Assembly (NCBI GenBank): GCA_009733775.1
Contig: WOGZ01000090.1
Coordinates: 1 to 64,000 of the forward strand
Direction: 5' to 3'
From: Alectoria sarmentosa
Taxonomy: Eukaryota; Ascomycota; Lecanoromycetes; Lecanorales; Parmeliaceae
Length of the DNA: 64,000 bases
Shown: piece after piece, positions 1 through 11,068 of the stretch
Layout of the letters: every line of letters starts with the position of its first letter
Position numbering within the stretch: position 1 is the first letter of the stretch
The notes under the pieces: model-generated
Seen by the model: the letters and a program-made list of their open reading frames with translations, nothing else
Database searches by the model: none
Told to the model about the DNA's origin: nothing
Translations under genes and position numbers: made by a program

Positions 1-49
<49 letters not shown>

Positions 50-72
50 TATCATCATCATCATCATCATCC
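1..72. repeat. TCA/TGA trinucleotide microsatellite
   Basis: Nearly pure TCA repeat with one interruption (TTA) that runs off the left edge of the window. On the minus strand it would read as poly-Asp in one frame, so it could be an acidic tail, or intronic DNA, of the broken SANT gene beside it. Confidence 0.95.
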
Positions 73-620
73 TCATAGTCTACCGGGTGTAGCCATGCAG
101 TCCCACTTACTTTTCACTGCCTTCTTGGTCCGTTCGGGGAATTCGTCGCTGATTTTTGTCCCGAGGATTACCTGCTTTACGGAGGCTGAACAAGAGCTGC
201 TCCTCACTTGAAGTCCAAGGCCATTTTTTTTCTTCGCGATTGATCAGTGATGATGTTGTACTTTTGCAGGCAGGCCCTTGGGCTGCGATCTGTAAACCAT
301 TTAGTATTGTCTTCATATAACGTCCCGTCGTGGCGAAGAGAGATCAGTAGGTCTTGGTCTACCTTAGACCATGAGGGCTTAGGCTTCCGAGCATAGTCCA
401 CAGCCGGGATCGTATGTGGGACTGATGATGATGATGATGGGTTCTGCGATGAATCCTCTTCGTCTTCGCTCGATGAATCGGATTCGTAGGGAGCTGAAGC
501 AGCTTTAACGTCAGTTGAGTCTATGCTTGAAATTGATGGCGATCTACGGCAGGTACCGCAGAATCTAGCGACACATCCATGAGAGAAGACGATTCGAGAA
601 CAACGTCTTCTGGTTCAAGT
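73..620 (-). pseudogene. Decayed gene with two SANT/Myb-like domains
   Basis: I see two Myb/SANT-like helices-with-tryptophan segments on the minus strand in different frames. The first (about 401 down to 250) begins PSWSKVDQDLLISLR and ends with SPRACLQKYN, after a Ser/Asp/Glu-rich stretch. The second starts WTSSEEQLLFSLRKAG (about 220-180) and continues only in another frame as TKISDEFPERTKKAVKSKWD (about 165-97). Joining them needs one frame change at the run of eight T (about 226-233) and another near 178. No GT..AG intron of normal size explains either change. Proteins with such paired domains are DNA-binding regulators. I read this as a pseudogene, or as a region with indel errors in the assembly. 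The true start is not clear, and a GTAAGT just past the second domain leaves open that an exon continues beyond the window. Confidence 0.5.
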
Positions 621-1674
621 AGTCAATGGAGTGTAGATACAGCGCCGGTAAATCGTTGTCGACGTCGACCATATATAGAGTCTCCAACTCATTATTCCAG
701 GCAGCACTGCGAAAGAATTCTCGGACATTCAACGAAAACATCTTCAGCCGTTCCCAACAACTTGTCTCGTCTCCCGAAAATACGTGATAGATAGGAGCCG
801 ATATAATGGTCCAGGCTGAAGAAGGCCAAGGTTTTTTGCTACTGCAGTTCTGTATCAAGTCCTTGCCTGAGCAGGAAGTGATTGATCTGAGTTGCCCGTG
901 CTAAGCGATATAATGGCATTGATGCTGCACGTCAATCTTGAAAAAAGAAAACGTGGCCGGAGCAGCAGCAGAAGAGTAATTATCTCTGATAAGAACGTGA
1001 AGCTCACGCTATTGAAAATACGGATTATTCACGCCAACTCGAATATAAGACGGGACCAAAGTCTGGCGGCAACGCTCGGAAGGTGGGAAGCTGTTTCAAG
1101 AGCGCCGCCTTTGTATTCCTGTGCATAAGTGAGGGTCTTCAGCCAAAGCCGAGGAAGGAGTTTAGTACTAGGCGCAGACCAGCTCGTGCAAAGCATTCAT
1201 TTTGAACCAAGTGCTCTCTTGATGCCAGAATTTGCAATATTTTTAGGTATCATACCACAATGACTTGTCATTGAATGCCACGCAAAGCGTTCAACTCTCC
1301 CTTGATGCAGATATTTGCAACGCTTCCGGCAGATATGCCTTCGCCAATGCCAACTCTTGCGCATTCAGCCTGGCTTCTAATGTCTAATGTACTCTTCTCG
1401 TCTTGTTACGCTATACCGTCCCCACGGCCTCGACTGGCCACATCATGGCGATGTACTTCTTCTCATCTTAGTTACGACTTCACGATATGTGATTGGCTAC
1501 CAGCATCGAGCCATCATTGTGACGATAGTCAAGTCTCTGGTGCCCTCCGGTCTTCCATGTCTCAGCTCAGGTGCTGACCGTACCTGGTATTGAATTCCGC
1601 CTAAACCCACTTGCGGTAAATTCTTTAGAAGTGTCCAGCGAGTCAGTCTTCACTTCATTAACATCCTTTAGCCT
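621..1674. other. Intergenic, no supported gene
   Basis: A minus-strand open frame overlaps its left part (858-565, with the segment MFSLNVREFFRSAAWNNELE). It may be an upstream piece of the SANT gene, but I do not recognise it. The rest (about 900-1670) holds only short overlapping frames on both strands. Confidence 0.5.
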
Positions 1675-2886
1675 TCATCCCGTGAAACTAGTGAGGATCT
1701 TGGTGGTATTCCTGATGCCATGCAAGATATTCTCATCCGGTCCGTGGCCTGGTGTCCATTCCGCGTGCGCGAAGTCGATAAGCTTGAGGCTTTGGATGGC
1801 AGGAAACTTAATTTCTTCGCTTTTTTCTTCTCCTTCTTCCTTCTCATCGTCATCGTCGTCAAAATGGACATCAGCATCTGTGCCGTTGCCATTGGCGGTA
1901 CCGTTGCCTTTTATGAGATCGTCACCATTTGTGGCACCATTGCCACTTGTAAGATCTTCACCGTCTGAAACCTTACGATCCAAGGAGTTTATGATATCTC
2001 TCTCAGTCTCGAATGCATCTTGTAAAGCTTGCTGATCGCCTTCGTACACAAATAGGAGACTTGCGGAGTACATCCTGCTCTCTTCCTTTTCTATCACACT
2101 CTCCACCGCTCTCAGGTCCTCTATGAACCTCCTGATTACTTTCCTCACTGCTCCCTTGGCTTTTGCTCCTTTTGTCAATTGGAAGTATTCCTCGAATCCG
2201 TGAGCAATGGTCTCGACGGTGAAATTGCGGCCATACGTCTTGTCGTAAAATCGGTAGCCGTCACACGTTTCGCCATTGATGAGTGCAGCTCGGTAAGTCT
2301 TCATGCCTTCAATTCGAAGGTTAAGAGGCTTGCTCGTTGTTTCTTCTGCGATCTTATCCAGCCTCACTCTCTTAGCCATCGGAGCATCATCAGCCCACAG
2401 CCTTGCGCCAAGCTTGACATCGAGAATGTTAGGTTTCTTGAAGCCGGCTGCTACATTTTCCAGGACGACGGCCGAATCTGTATGAATCCTACCACCGTTC
2501 GACGGCGCCCAGGCGTTTTCGACGATCATAGTATCAGGAACCCCATGTATTACGGATGGCTCGGGATCTGTCTCGCTGGGCAATATCAAGGCTCCAGCTG
2601 CATGCGCTGGGTTCGTGTCCGCGCCAAGGGAGATTTTGCCGAAGAAAGTTGGGATGTGAGCTATGAGGTCTGGATGTGCAGAGGTAGAGTCGTAGAAATC
2701 TATTTCGGACTGCTTGCAAGGCTTGATGACGAGTTCGCCGGATGGGTCTGAGAGCACACCATCACTATCACACTGTAGTCAGCTTCGAACTAGGATCATT
2801 ACTATGCGCCAAGTCACTTACTGGCCAGCGGCGACGTTGTCAAAGGCAATGAGCTGGGACTTTCTGAAGGACTTTTCTGTCGCCAT
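1675..2886 (-). CDS. ARG82: Inositol polyphosphate multikinase (IPK family)
   Basis: Phosphorylates inositol phosphates (IP3 to IP4/IP5) in the nucleus and feeds inositol pyrophosphate and transcription signalling. Two exons: 2886-2822 and 2764-1675, with a 57-nt intron (GTAAGT..GATAG); 384 aa. The splice restores the family N-terminus AAGHDGVLSDPSGELVIKPC. The kinase signature is present as NILDVKLGARLW (PxxxDxKxG type), followed by ASLLFVYEG and the C-terminal metal-binding motif KLIDFAHAEW, then GPDENILHGI. Between the last two motifs lies a Gly/Asn and Asp/Glu-rich low-complexity insert, as is common in fungal members. The ATG at 2886 is chosen because it gives the conserved start and a phase-correct splice. 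It is divergent from Arb1, with about 790 bp between them. Confidence 0.93.
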
Positions 2887-3680
2887 TTTTGTGAAGGCAA
2901 AGTGTGAATGACGAGGGGCATGGGAAAGTCGGTGGTTTCCCCGAAACTTGAAGCTTTGCCATAAAAGAAGTGAAGGCCACGTAGTACGCAGCTCAAGAAA
3001 AATATGTGAAGGAGAAAAAAGGCCCAGGAATCGGAAGGAACACGAATTCATGCAGGGCTGAGAGCCTGAAGCTCGGCCGCTAAAGGGATCATCCCGGCAC
3101 CATCGATACCGAGCTAGGTACTTATCCGAGAAGCTAATTCGCTGGTATCAATGACTAGGTAATTATACGAATTGGTCAAATTGGCATACTAAATTCTATC
3201 GAAGGCCATCGTATTGCTCATTTGAGCATCCGAATTAGAGTGGCTAAAGACGAGTGTATGCGTGAAACGACCGCGTTACCTGGCTCGCGCGCAGGGGCAG
3301 CAATGTTTTGACGTAGCAAACTCCTCCCAAGCTTCCATCTATTGCATCGCCTAGCATCCGCGCTCTTCTGCAAGCAACTCTTCACCTTGCTTTCCATCAC
3401 TACATCTCCTTCCTGTGATACATGACTTCCAGCCAGGTGAAGCACCAACATCAATGACAGGAGTAGACCACTCAGTAACGATTCACTCAATCAACGAAAG
3501 TGGAATTGATTCACGCGTTCAATACCTTTCATCACCTCACTACTCCTTTGCTCCTTCAGAGGCTTTTCCCTTGCTTCAATCCGTCTGCAATCACCGATAC
3601 TGTCTTTATCAAGACTATTCAGCTCCGTTTCGTCTACCTAACAGCTTTATATCTTTGGAAGCTCAGTAATTACAGTCACC
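2887..3680. promoter_or_regulatory. Divergent promoter region between IPMK and Arb1 genes
   Basis: About 0.8 kb with no supported ORF. The stretch before the Arb1 ATG (about 3560-3670) is pyrimidine-rich, as expected of a fungal 5' leader. No specific operator was recognised. Confidence 0.5.
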
Positions 3681-5714
3681 ATGGCAGATCAAAAACAGCA
3701 CAAAGACATGAACGGTGTCATTGAGCAAGAGCCTTTGATCGGGCTTAATCTGATCTCGGATGCAACAATCAATGCCAACAGCGCTATGAAGTCAAATGCT
3801 TTGACCGAGGTCGACCCAAATTCTGTGTCTAATTTCAACGTAAATGCTTCTGACAACACAAACTCCAAGTCTACTACGGATCTCAAAAAAGTGTCGATCG
3901 CTGAGGTAAACGAGGAGGCAGGTGGCATCAATGAGAGCCACGAAGTAGCCTTACCGGAAGGCGAGGACATTGAAGATAGACTGGCGGACGAAATTGACGG
4001 GGCGAACGTGCAGATGGATGTTGGTGAGAAGAAGAAGAAGAAGAGCAAGAAGAAAAAGCCAAAAAGCCAGCGAGGATTGGTACAATTCCAGTTCACCATT
4101 AAGGAAAATCTTTGCTAATGCAATCCTGCTTTGCAGAACAATCCAACAGGATTTGAGGAGTACTACGTTGATCCTCCCATCACACCAGCTGAGTATGAAG
4201 AAGAGAAGAGCATCTACGACGTGTGAGTGTTTTTGGGTTGTTGTTGAAAGGACAATGCTGACTACCTCAAAGCTCCTTACCATTTGCACAGTATGTATGA
4301 GCCTAAACACAAAATTTCAGCTAGTAGCTGACTGCCTCATAGGCGTATCGAGAAAGCAATTCAACGTTTCTTAGCGAGGCGTAACCTTGACTCCACTCGC
4401 AAAAATCTCTTCACTAAGTACCTTATCCACGGTGGCATTGAAGCAGGACCAAAAATGTTCACTGGAGGTCTTGACACAGAAACCTTGGAAACGAGGAACG
4501 CTGCAGAGATTGCCGAGCTTCGTGCAACGACATTTGTTGATTCCAACAAGAATGACATCGGCATGTCTGATCATGTTGTGGACTTCGAAGGATGTCTTGG
4601 ATCGTTTATGTCAGTCTATGCTCTTGTCCGTAGAGCATCACACTGACTCCTTTCTAGGTCCCACACAATTCCTAGTCAGTTTGAATTACACTCCGAGGAG
4701 AAGATCGAGTACTTCGTTGGTATCATCCGCAATTTCTTCAACTACCTTTTGCACCATGATGTCTGTCCAGACTACAAGGACCAAATCTATGCGGCACGCA
4801 CTTTGTGTGACAAGGCAGAGAAGGAGCTCTGGGCAATCTCTCAATGCAGCCCCATGTTACCCGGCGACGTCAACAAATCCTGCTCGGAGATCTTCGGCGG
4901 CATGTACCAGGGAATGTGGTCAGACAATCAGGAGTGGCTACAAGGCAGGGACATAGACTACGATATTGGTATCAGTCCTCAGCACGCGCGCAAAGTTTTC
5001 AAGTATGCTTTAGCAGTCAACGCCGACGACAATACTCTCAAGACCTACCGACAACAGCTAGAGGACAAAGCTACTAAAGTTGTAAGCGTTCACGAGAATA
5101 CCGGATTCGAAGTAACAGAACTCATCTTCGCCACTCAAGATACCTTGAATTTCTACGCCCAACCTGAATGTGTAGACCTCAAGCCTGTCGGCAAGATGAG
5201 AGCGAAGACCTGGATCATTCCTACCTCAGCTGACGACGATCTCACTGAAGCAGAGGAAGTAACACTCGCCGCAAAGGTCCCAGAGACCAAATACTATGAG
5301 TTCTGGGTCGAAGATGAGATCTTATCCAAATGCGTCGTGGGTATGAAGCTCGAAGCTACCGTAACGGAGCTCAGCTTTGGAGTGTCATACTTTGATGCTC
5401 TGTTTGGCGTGCATTGCTCTTTCTATCAACTTTTGCCGAATGAGTTGATGGCGGGGTGGAGGACACCTGAGAAAGAATGGTTGCCGATGAGGAAGAAGAC
5501 GGAGGCTGCCAACGACCGGGATGCGAACTTCGATGATATACCAGGAGAGGTTGGTGAGGAGAATATGGTGTTGAACGATGGCAATGCTTCTGGAGAGCAA
5601 CTTCCAGAAAACATCGAAAATGGAATAAATGAGGCGGGAGATGAGCCTCAGGGGACTAATGGAAATAAGGGCCTAGCAACTGAGACCGATGGCAATGGCA
5701 GTACAGATGTCTGA
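3681..5714 (+). CDS. arb1: Argonaute-binding protein Arb1 (ARC complex subunit)
   Basis: In fission yeast Arb1 holds Argonaute with duplex siRNA and is needed for RNAi-directed heterochromatin. Exons 3681-4079, 4137-4222, 4343-4609 and 4658-5714 give 602 aa. The first intron has branch GCTAATG and acceptor TTTGCAG. The N-terminal 130 residues are low complexity and end in a Lys-rich stretch that may be a nuclear signal. The conserved body begins NPTGFEEYYVDPPITPAEY and continues with RFLARRNLDSTRKNLFTKYL, HGGIEAGPKMFTGG, SEIFGGMYQGMWSDNQEWLQ and SPQHARKVFKYALAVNADD, the order expected in the Arb1 family. The last 80 residues are acidic and Asn/Gly-rich. The third intron (48 nt) is well defined; the second (120 nt) is longer and its donor could shift by 2 nt. 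Confidence 0.88.
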
Positions 5715-5921
5715 TGCTGCCATCGCGGTCCACGAGACGGGGGAAAAACTCATACAGGTGCCTGGCAAGGCAGATAAGGTTGTGGAGAAGACGTTTGATA
5801 TCGAAGCGCAACATAATGACTGAACGGGCAGATTGTCGCATTACGATCATCAAGAGAGGGAAGCATGCTATCAAACGAAGATTTCTCGTTGGACTGACTG
5901 CCAGTTACGGCATCATGAGCT

Positions 5922-7194
5922 CTACGGCGTCATGAGCAATTTGCCCATGGTTTTCCGACCCTCGAGATCCTGGCGCAACCGTCAGTCACGCCTTTGGCAA
6001 GCAGATCAGGTTGGAAACCTACGTCATGTGCTCTAGCTACGTCCTTTAGAGGATACGTCTCATGAATGCGAGTCTTGAAGTGGTCTTCCGCCATCATCTT
6101 GAAAAGCCTGTTCGCATAATGGTCAAACTCCGCCCGGGTGGAGATGTAGTTGAATAATGACGGCCTCACAACCTTCACATTCTTCGCAGACAGTTTTCTA
6201 CAGACGCAAGATTAGCATCTCGTCATCACCAAAGGACAGGCGAACGACTCACGAAATAGAAAAAGGCGCGACAGCCCCGCTCGAGTTCCCAAAACTAGCC
6301 AACGTCCCCTTCCTCGCGACACACTCCAGACTTCTATCGAAAGTATCCTTTCCCACGGAATCAAACACCGCCGCCACCCCAGCACCCCCCGTAAGTTCCT
6401 TCACCTTTTCTACAATATTGTCTTTGCCCTCAACCAGCACAATCTCCGACCCATTCTCCTTTGCCACGACAACCTTTGCCTCATTTCCCACAGTCGCAAT
6501 AGTATGCGCCCCTTTTGCTTGCAAAATCTGACATAACCATCCTCCCACCCCCCCACTCGCGGCTAACACTAACACCCAATCGCCCTTCTTAACCGCATGC
6601 GCTTCTTCTGTCAACGTCAAGGCTGTGAGTCCCTGCAAAATTGCGGCGCAAGCCTCTGGTGAGGAGATGGAGTCGGGGATTTTTGTGGTCCTGGCAGCAG
6701 GCGCGGCGGTGTATTCTGCATAGCCAGATGCACCCATCCAGACGACACGGTCGCCGGGTTGGAAGCTTGGGGAGGTTGTCTGGTGGGGGCTGACGACGGT
6801 GCCGGAGGCTTCTTTGCCCAGGATTTCGGGTTTGGGGGATGGGTAAAGACCTGTGCGGAAGTATCTGCGATGATGAGGGATCAGTCTGTGGAGGACTGGA
6901 GTCTCAGTGGAAAAAGGGCTTCGATTACGTGTCGATGTAGTTGATGCCGATGAAATCGTTCTTGACGAGGACCTCGCCTTCTTTGGGCTCGGGAACTGGT
7001 AGGTCGGTCTTGTACTGCAAGACCTCTGTCCCACCAGTCTTCTCAATCAGAATCCCCTTCATTGTCTTGGGTGTCTGGGTTGATGCCATGGGCCGGGATT
7101 GCGGGAAGTGCTTGCTGAAAAGGGAGAGTCGAGATAGCGGTTTGCTCAATGGGTTGGATACTTTAGTCAGGAGAAAGCGCGGCTGGAAAGTCAT
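5922..7194 (-). CDS. NADPH:quinone oxidoreductase (zeta-crystallin type MDR)
   Basis: Medium-chain reductase family without structural zinc; reduces quinones with NADPH and may act in oxidative-stress defence. Exons 7194-6929, 6864-6253, 6197-6023 and 5969-5922; 366 aa. Visible motifs are the GroES-like part (GEVLVKNDFIGINYIDTYFR), GDRVVWMGASGYAEY, and the nucleotide-binding loop LAASGGVGGWLCQILQAKGA. The last exon codes only for DLEGRKTMGKLLMTP, the usual C-terminus of the family. The first ATG adds about 35 residues rich in Arg/Ser/Leu that look like a mitochondrial presequence; an internal ATG (MASTQTPKTMKG) would give the cytosolic length. It is closest to the yeast ZTA1 group, but I did not fix the orthology. 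Confidence 0.9.
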
Positions 7195-7834
7195 TCAATT
7201 GAAATTCGAGTGGAAAAAAGGAGAGTGTATCGGAGAGGAGGAGAGGAGTCGAAATATTGGAGGCCATGACGTCATTCCGAGAAACGGAGATGGTCGATTT
7301 GATCTATCTAATCATCCACATGGAGACTAAATGTTCAATAGGGCGGAGATTTATGCGGAAGGTTTAGCTGCTAGAGGTGGGAAAAGAAGGCGAGTCTGGT
7401 CACGTGGTGCCAATTACCCGGTCAAGTTACCTCGGTAGTCGCTACCCTAGTGACCGTCTAGTTCTACGCATCAAGCTGAAGCAAAGCTGTCAAAAAGGTG
7501 GCATTTTGAGAAGTTGAAGCCATCTCAACTTGACATCGTATTTGGGTACCAACTACAGCACTGCCTGATTCTTTGGTCAATATGTTGCGAGAAAGGAGTC
7601 AAACAGCGCAATAGCTCCTCGTCCAATTTGATTCGTGTTGCACTTTCGAGTTTCGACTGCCCTAAGGACAAGGTTACAACGACAACGTTTATGCCTGTCA
7701 TAATGATCGGCAGCAAGGATAATGTCTCGCATACGTGTGCCCGCATTTCAGGAACCGATTTTGACCGATTTTGACAGCTTTCAATAAACGATACTGTCGC
7801 CTTACAACTTTAGAGCACAACAGCGTCCGTCATC
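7195..7834. promoter_or_regulatory. Divergent promoter region, quinone reductase / epimerase
   Basis: About 640 bp between two start codons. The ORFs present here are short and in conflicting frames. No specific binding site can be named with confidence. Confidence 0.45.
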
Positions 7835-9160
7835 ATGACTGTCGGCTCAGTATTAGTCACTGGGTAAGTCTATCCACTTTGAAAAGCATCATCTGTATTA
7901 AATCACTTCCAGAGGAACGGGCTACATTGGGTCCTTCACTGCGCTTGCGCTACTCGAAGCAGACTATAAAGTTGTCATCGTGGACAACCTCCTCAACTCC
8001 TCAGAAGAGACCATCAACCGCATCGAGCTCATCTGCGGCAAGCGCCCTGATTTCTTTCAGATCGATGTCAGAAAAGAGGAGGACTTCGACAAGGTCTTCG
8101 AGGCGCATCCAGACATTGACAACGTGATCCATTTCGCTGCTCTGAAGGTAAATTACACAAGATCGCAAAGAGCCGAATGTTGAGATATTGCAGCTCTGAA
8201 ATTCTAATTGACCATTTCCAGGCTGTTGGTGAATCCAGCGAGATCCCTCTAGAATACTACCGCACCAATGTCTACGGCACCATCTGCCTCCTGTCCTCCA
8301 TGACACGCCACAATGTCTCCAACATCGTCTTCTCCTCTTCGGCTACCGTCTATGGTGACGCTACACGCTTCGAAAACATGATACCCATTCCCGAAATCTG
8401 CCCCATTGGCCCTACGAACCCCTACGGACGCACCAAGTCTACCGTCGAAGCTTGCATCACAGACCACGTCGAAGCCCAACGCAATAATCTCAAGAAAGGA
8501 GGCGAATCAGGCGACCACTGGAACGCCGCTATCCTCCGCTATTTCAACCCTGCTGGCTCGCATCCCAGCGGTGTCATGGGCGAAGACCCCCAAGGTGTAC
8601 CGTACAACCTTCTCCCGTTGCTTGCCCAAGTAGCAATAGGAAAGCGCGAGAAATTGCTCGTCTTCGGCGACGGTAGGAGCGCTATCTCCCATATTGGTCA
8701 CCCTTACGGAGAACGCATGCTCACAGAATTGACCGTAGACTACGCCTCCCACGATGGCACCGCCATCCGCGACTACATCCATATTCTCGACCTCGCAAAG
8801 GGTCACCTCGTCGCCCTCAATTACCTTCGCGATCGCCAGCCCGGTGTACGCGCCTGGAACCTCGGAACCGGCAAGGGTAGCACGGTCTTCAACATGATAA
8901 AAGCGTTCAGTGCTGCTGTGGGGAAAGAGTTGCCATATCAGGTTGTGGGGAGGAGGGCCGGAGATGTGCTGGACCTGACGGCAAATCCGAAGAGAGCGAA
9001 TGAGGAGCTAGGATGGAAGGCGGAGAGAACATTGGAGGATGCATGTGAGGATCTGTGGAGATGGACGAAGAATAACCCGCAAGGATATAGGCAGAGTCCG
9101 CCAAAGGAGTTGCTGGAGCAACTGAAGAAGGATCGGGAGAGTGGGAAGAAGTGGATATGA
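7835..9160 (+). CDS. uge1: UDP-glucose 4-epimerase
   Basis: Interconverts UDP-glucose and UDP-galactose (Leloir pathway and cell-wall galactose supply). Exons 7835-7863, 7913-8147, 8222-8672 and 8739-9160; 378 aa, the usual size for a stand-alone epimerase (no mutarotase domain). The Rossmann motif TGGTGYIGS spans the first intron. Also visible are SSSATVYG, the catalytic YGRTK (YxxxK), RYFNPAGSHPSG and GTAIRDYIHILDLAKGH. The third intron (8673-8738, GTAGGA..CGTAG) is 66 nt, divisible by three and free of stops. Removing it restores the family sequence VFGDDYASHDGT, so I treat it as an intron, but its retention would still give an open protein with 22 extra residues. Confidence 0.94.
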
Positions 9161-10482
9161 GGGCTAATCTCCGTGAACGACTGCCAGAGATGTGGTTATG
9201 ATCAAGCTTGTTTCTCATTGATGGGTTCAGTTAAACTAATAGAATAGACAGCAGTCCTTCATTTGGACATCTTTTTCGGGAGCGCTCTTCTCACGAGATC
9301 TATGTTGGTCTGCTGCAAAGATATCCCATGCAGCTATCGCTCTTACTTCCTCAGAATCCACTAGGGATCGAAGAGGTGAACTCATTATGGAGTACCACAT
9401 GCACCAATGATTCGTTTCGACGCGAGTGACGGCTCAGCCGTCGAAACCGTCGCGTGTGGCCTACAATCCTCCTCAAGCGCGCTTATCAGCTATAGAGCTT
9501 TTGATAACTTATGGAGATGATCTAGCTATAAGGTCCGAGGCTGCACTTATACGGAGTGTGCGGCTCTCCTCAGCGCGAACGTCGAGATCTGAAAATAGCA
9601 ACGCGGAAAAGAGGAATCACCATGCCGCATCTGGCAACCTTATAGGACGCTATAAGCTCTAAAAGATGCTGATATCTATCATTCTAGCAGTCCGGCCATA
9701 GATTGGGTCGCATTGGCGAGCCGTTGAAAATGCTGGTGGACCGCGGCAATGCAAAGCAAAGCAAAGTCTTCGAGGTACGCCACCTCTGTGCAGACGACAG
9801 ATGGCTCCCGGAACTCTCGATTGAGGCTGTGGAGAAGATTGATGCGAACCGAAAACCTATTCAAAGTCTCTGAAAGGATATCTTCCGCCAATAGAAAGAG
9901 ACTCTGCAGCACTCTGGCGCAACGGTGCCAGCCCTTAAGCGAGCATTACGAACGCCACATGGGCTCCTGATCTAGCCTGAACGCCATCCTTACATCGCTT
10001 GCCGCTATTCAGTGCCTCATGTGTAACTGTTTTCTCAAAAGAAGATTAGAGTGCATGATCGTCTCAGGTCTCTTCCACGAGCTGTGTTTTCCCGACCCGC
10101 CCAAGCGGTCAGTCTTATGGTCATGGCGTTGAACGAGGATCTCAGATTAGGCCAAGTCTGTGGACTCAGTCGACCTTGAGAACCGAGAGGCAAGAAGGAA
10201 GTCGAGCTATCATCTAGCTACCATGCCGTCCGGACGGGAAGATTCCACGGATGCTTCCATCCACAATAGTCCGTTTTGCAGCAGGCAGTATGCACTTCTC
10301 CTCAATGGTCCATCGCCATCCCAAAAATGGACTAATTAAATGGTTTTCATCGCCTGGAAGGTTCGTAAATGTCGCATGAAAGCACTTTCCCTGCTCTGTG
10401 ATGGCAAAAACAGATTTTCAACTCAATCCAGTCAATATCCAGCAACCTTTGAACAGCCTAGTACTCAAAAATTTCTACCATC
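9161..10482. other. 1.3-kb intergenic stretch
   Basis: No recognisable gene; the frames at 9426-9662 and 9749-9970 look accidental. A perfect short palindrome, GACGGCT-C-AGCCGTC, lies at 9428-9442, with further CGACG/CGTCG complementarity outside it. Confidence 0.5.
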
Positions 10483-11068
10483 ATGCATTCCTTTTCCAAG
10501 CTTCTCGTACTGGCTACAGTCACTATCCTCTCTTCTAACACTTCAGCTTCTCCCCTCCAGTCCAGTGCCACCTATACCTCAGCTTCCCCCACTATAAACC
10601 AATCCCGTCAATTGCAGCAACATGTTTAACCGGCCTAGCTCCTGCCTGCTGGTCAATCTAAACATGACCGCCTACTGCAACGACTGGGTAGCCACGAGTC
10701 CATACAACAATGAAGCAACAACCGAAGAGACACAAGGATCTACCCCACCCGTTCAACAACAACCACCATTGACACACAAACTTCCGGCAAGATGTCAACG
10801 ACCGGCACCAACAACTCCTCCTACTTCCGCAGGCGAATCGTCGGCCGACCAGCAGAAGCAGCAGCAGCAGCAGCAGCAGCGCCCGCGTCTGGCCAGTGTG
10901 AAGGCGGCCAGCCATTCTCCACCTGCTTCCTCCAGCTGCAGCAAGGCTACGACGGCTCCGGTAAGCGAAAATGCTCCAAGATCAACACTGGTGGAATCAA
11001 ACGGGACATGCCCGGCGCCAAAAGCGAGTGATTACACAATATACGCGACTTGGAATTTTCTACGGTAA
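10483..11068 (+). CDS. Candidate small secreted protein, exon structure unresolved
   Basis: ATG 10483 opens a clear signal-peptide-like segment (MHSFSKLLVLATVTILSS, then Ser/Thr/Ala-rich). Its frame stops at about 10627, but two downstream open segments carry cysteines and could be later exons. One is frame 10622-11068 with CLLVNLNMTAYCNDWVA. The other is frame 10792-11031 with CEGGQPFSTCFLQLQQGYDG. The latter is in the same reading frame as the signal peptide. A CAG tract (about 10856-10880) reads as poly-Gln or poly-Ala depending on the frame. I could not choose introns with confidence, so the true product is unknown. A small secreted Cys-containing protein is an inference. Confidence 0.3.

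Noticed and set aside
1..72. TCA array as a CRISPR or telomere
   Set aside because: It is a simple trinucleotide repeat; no spacers and not TTAGGG.
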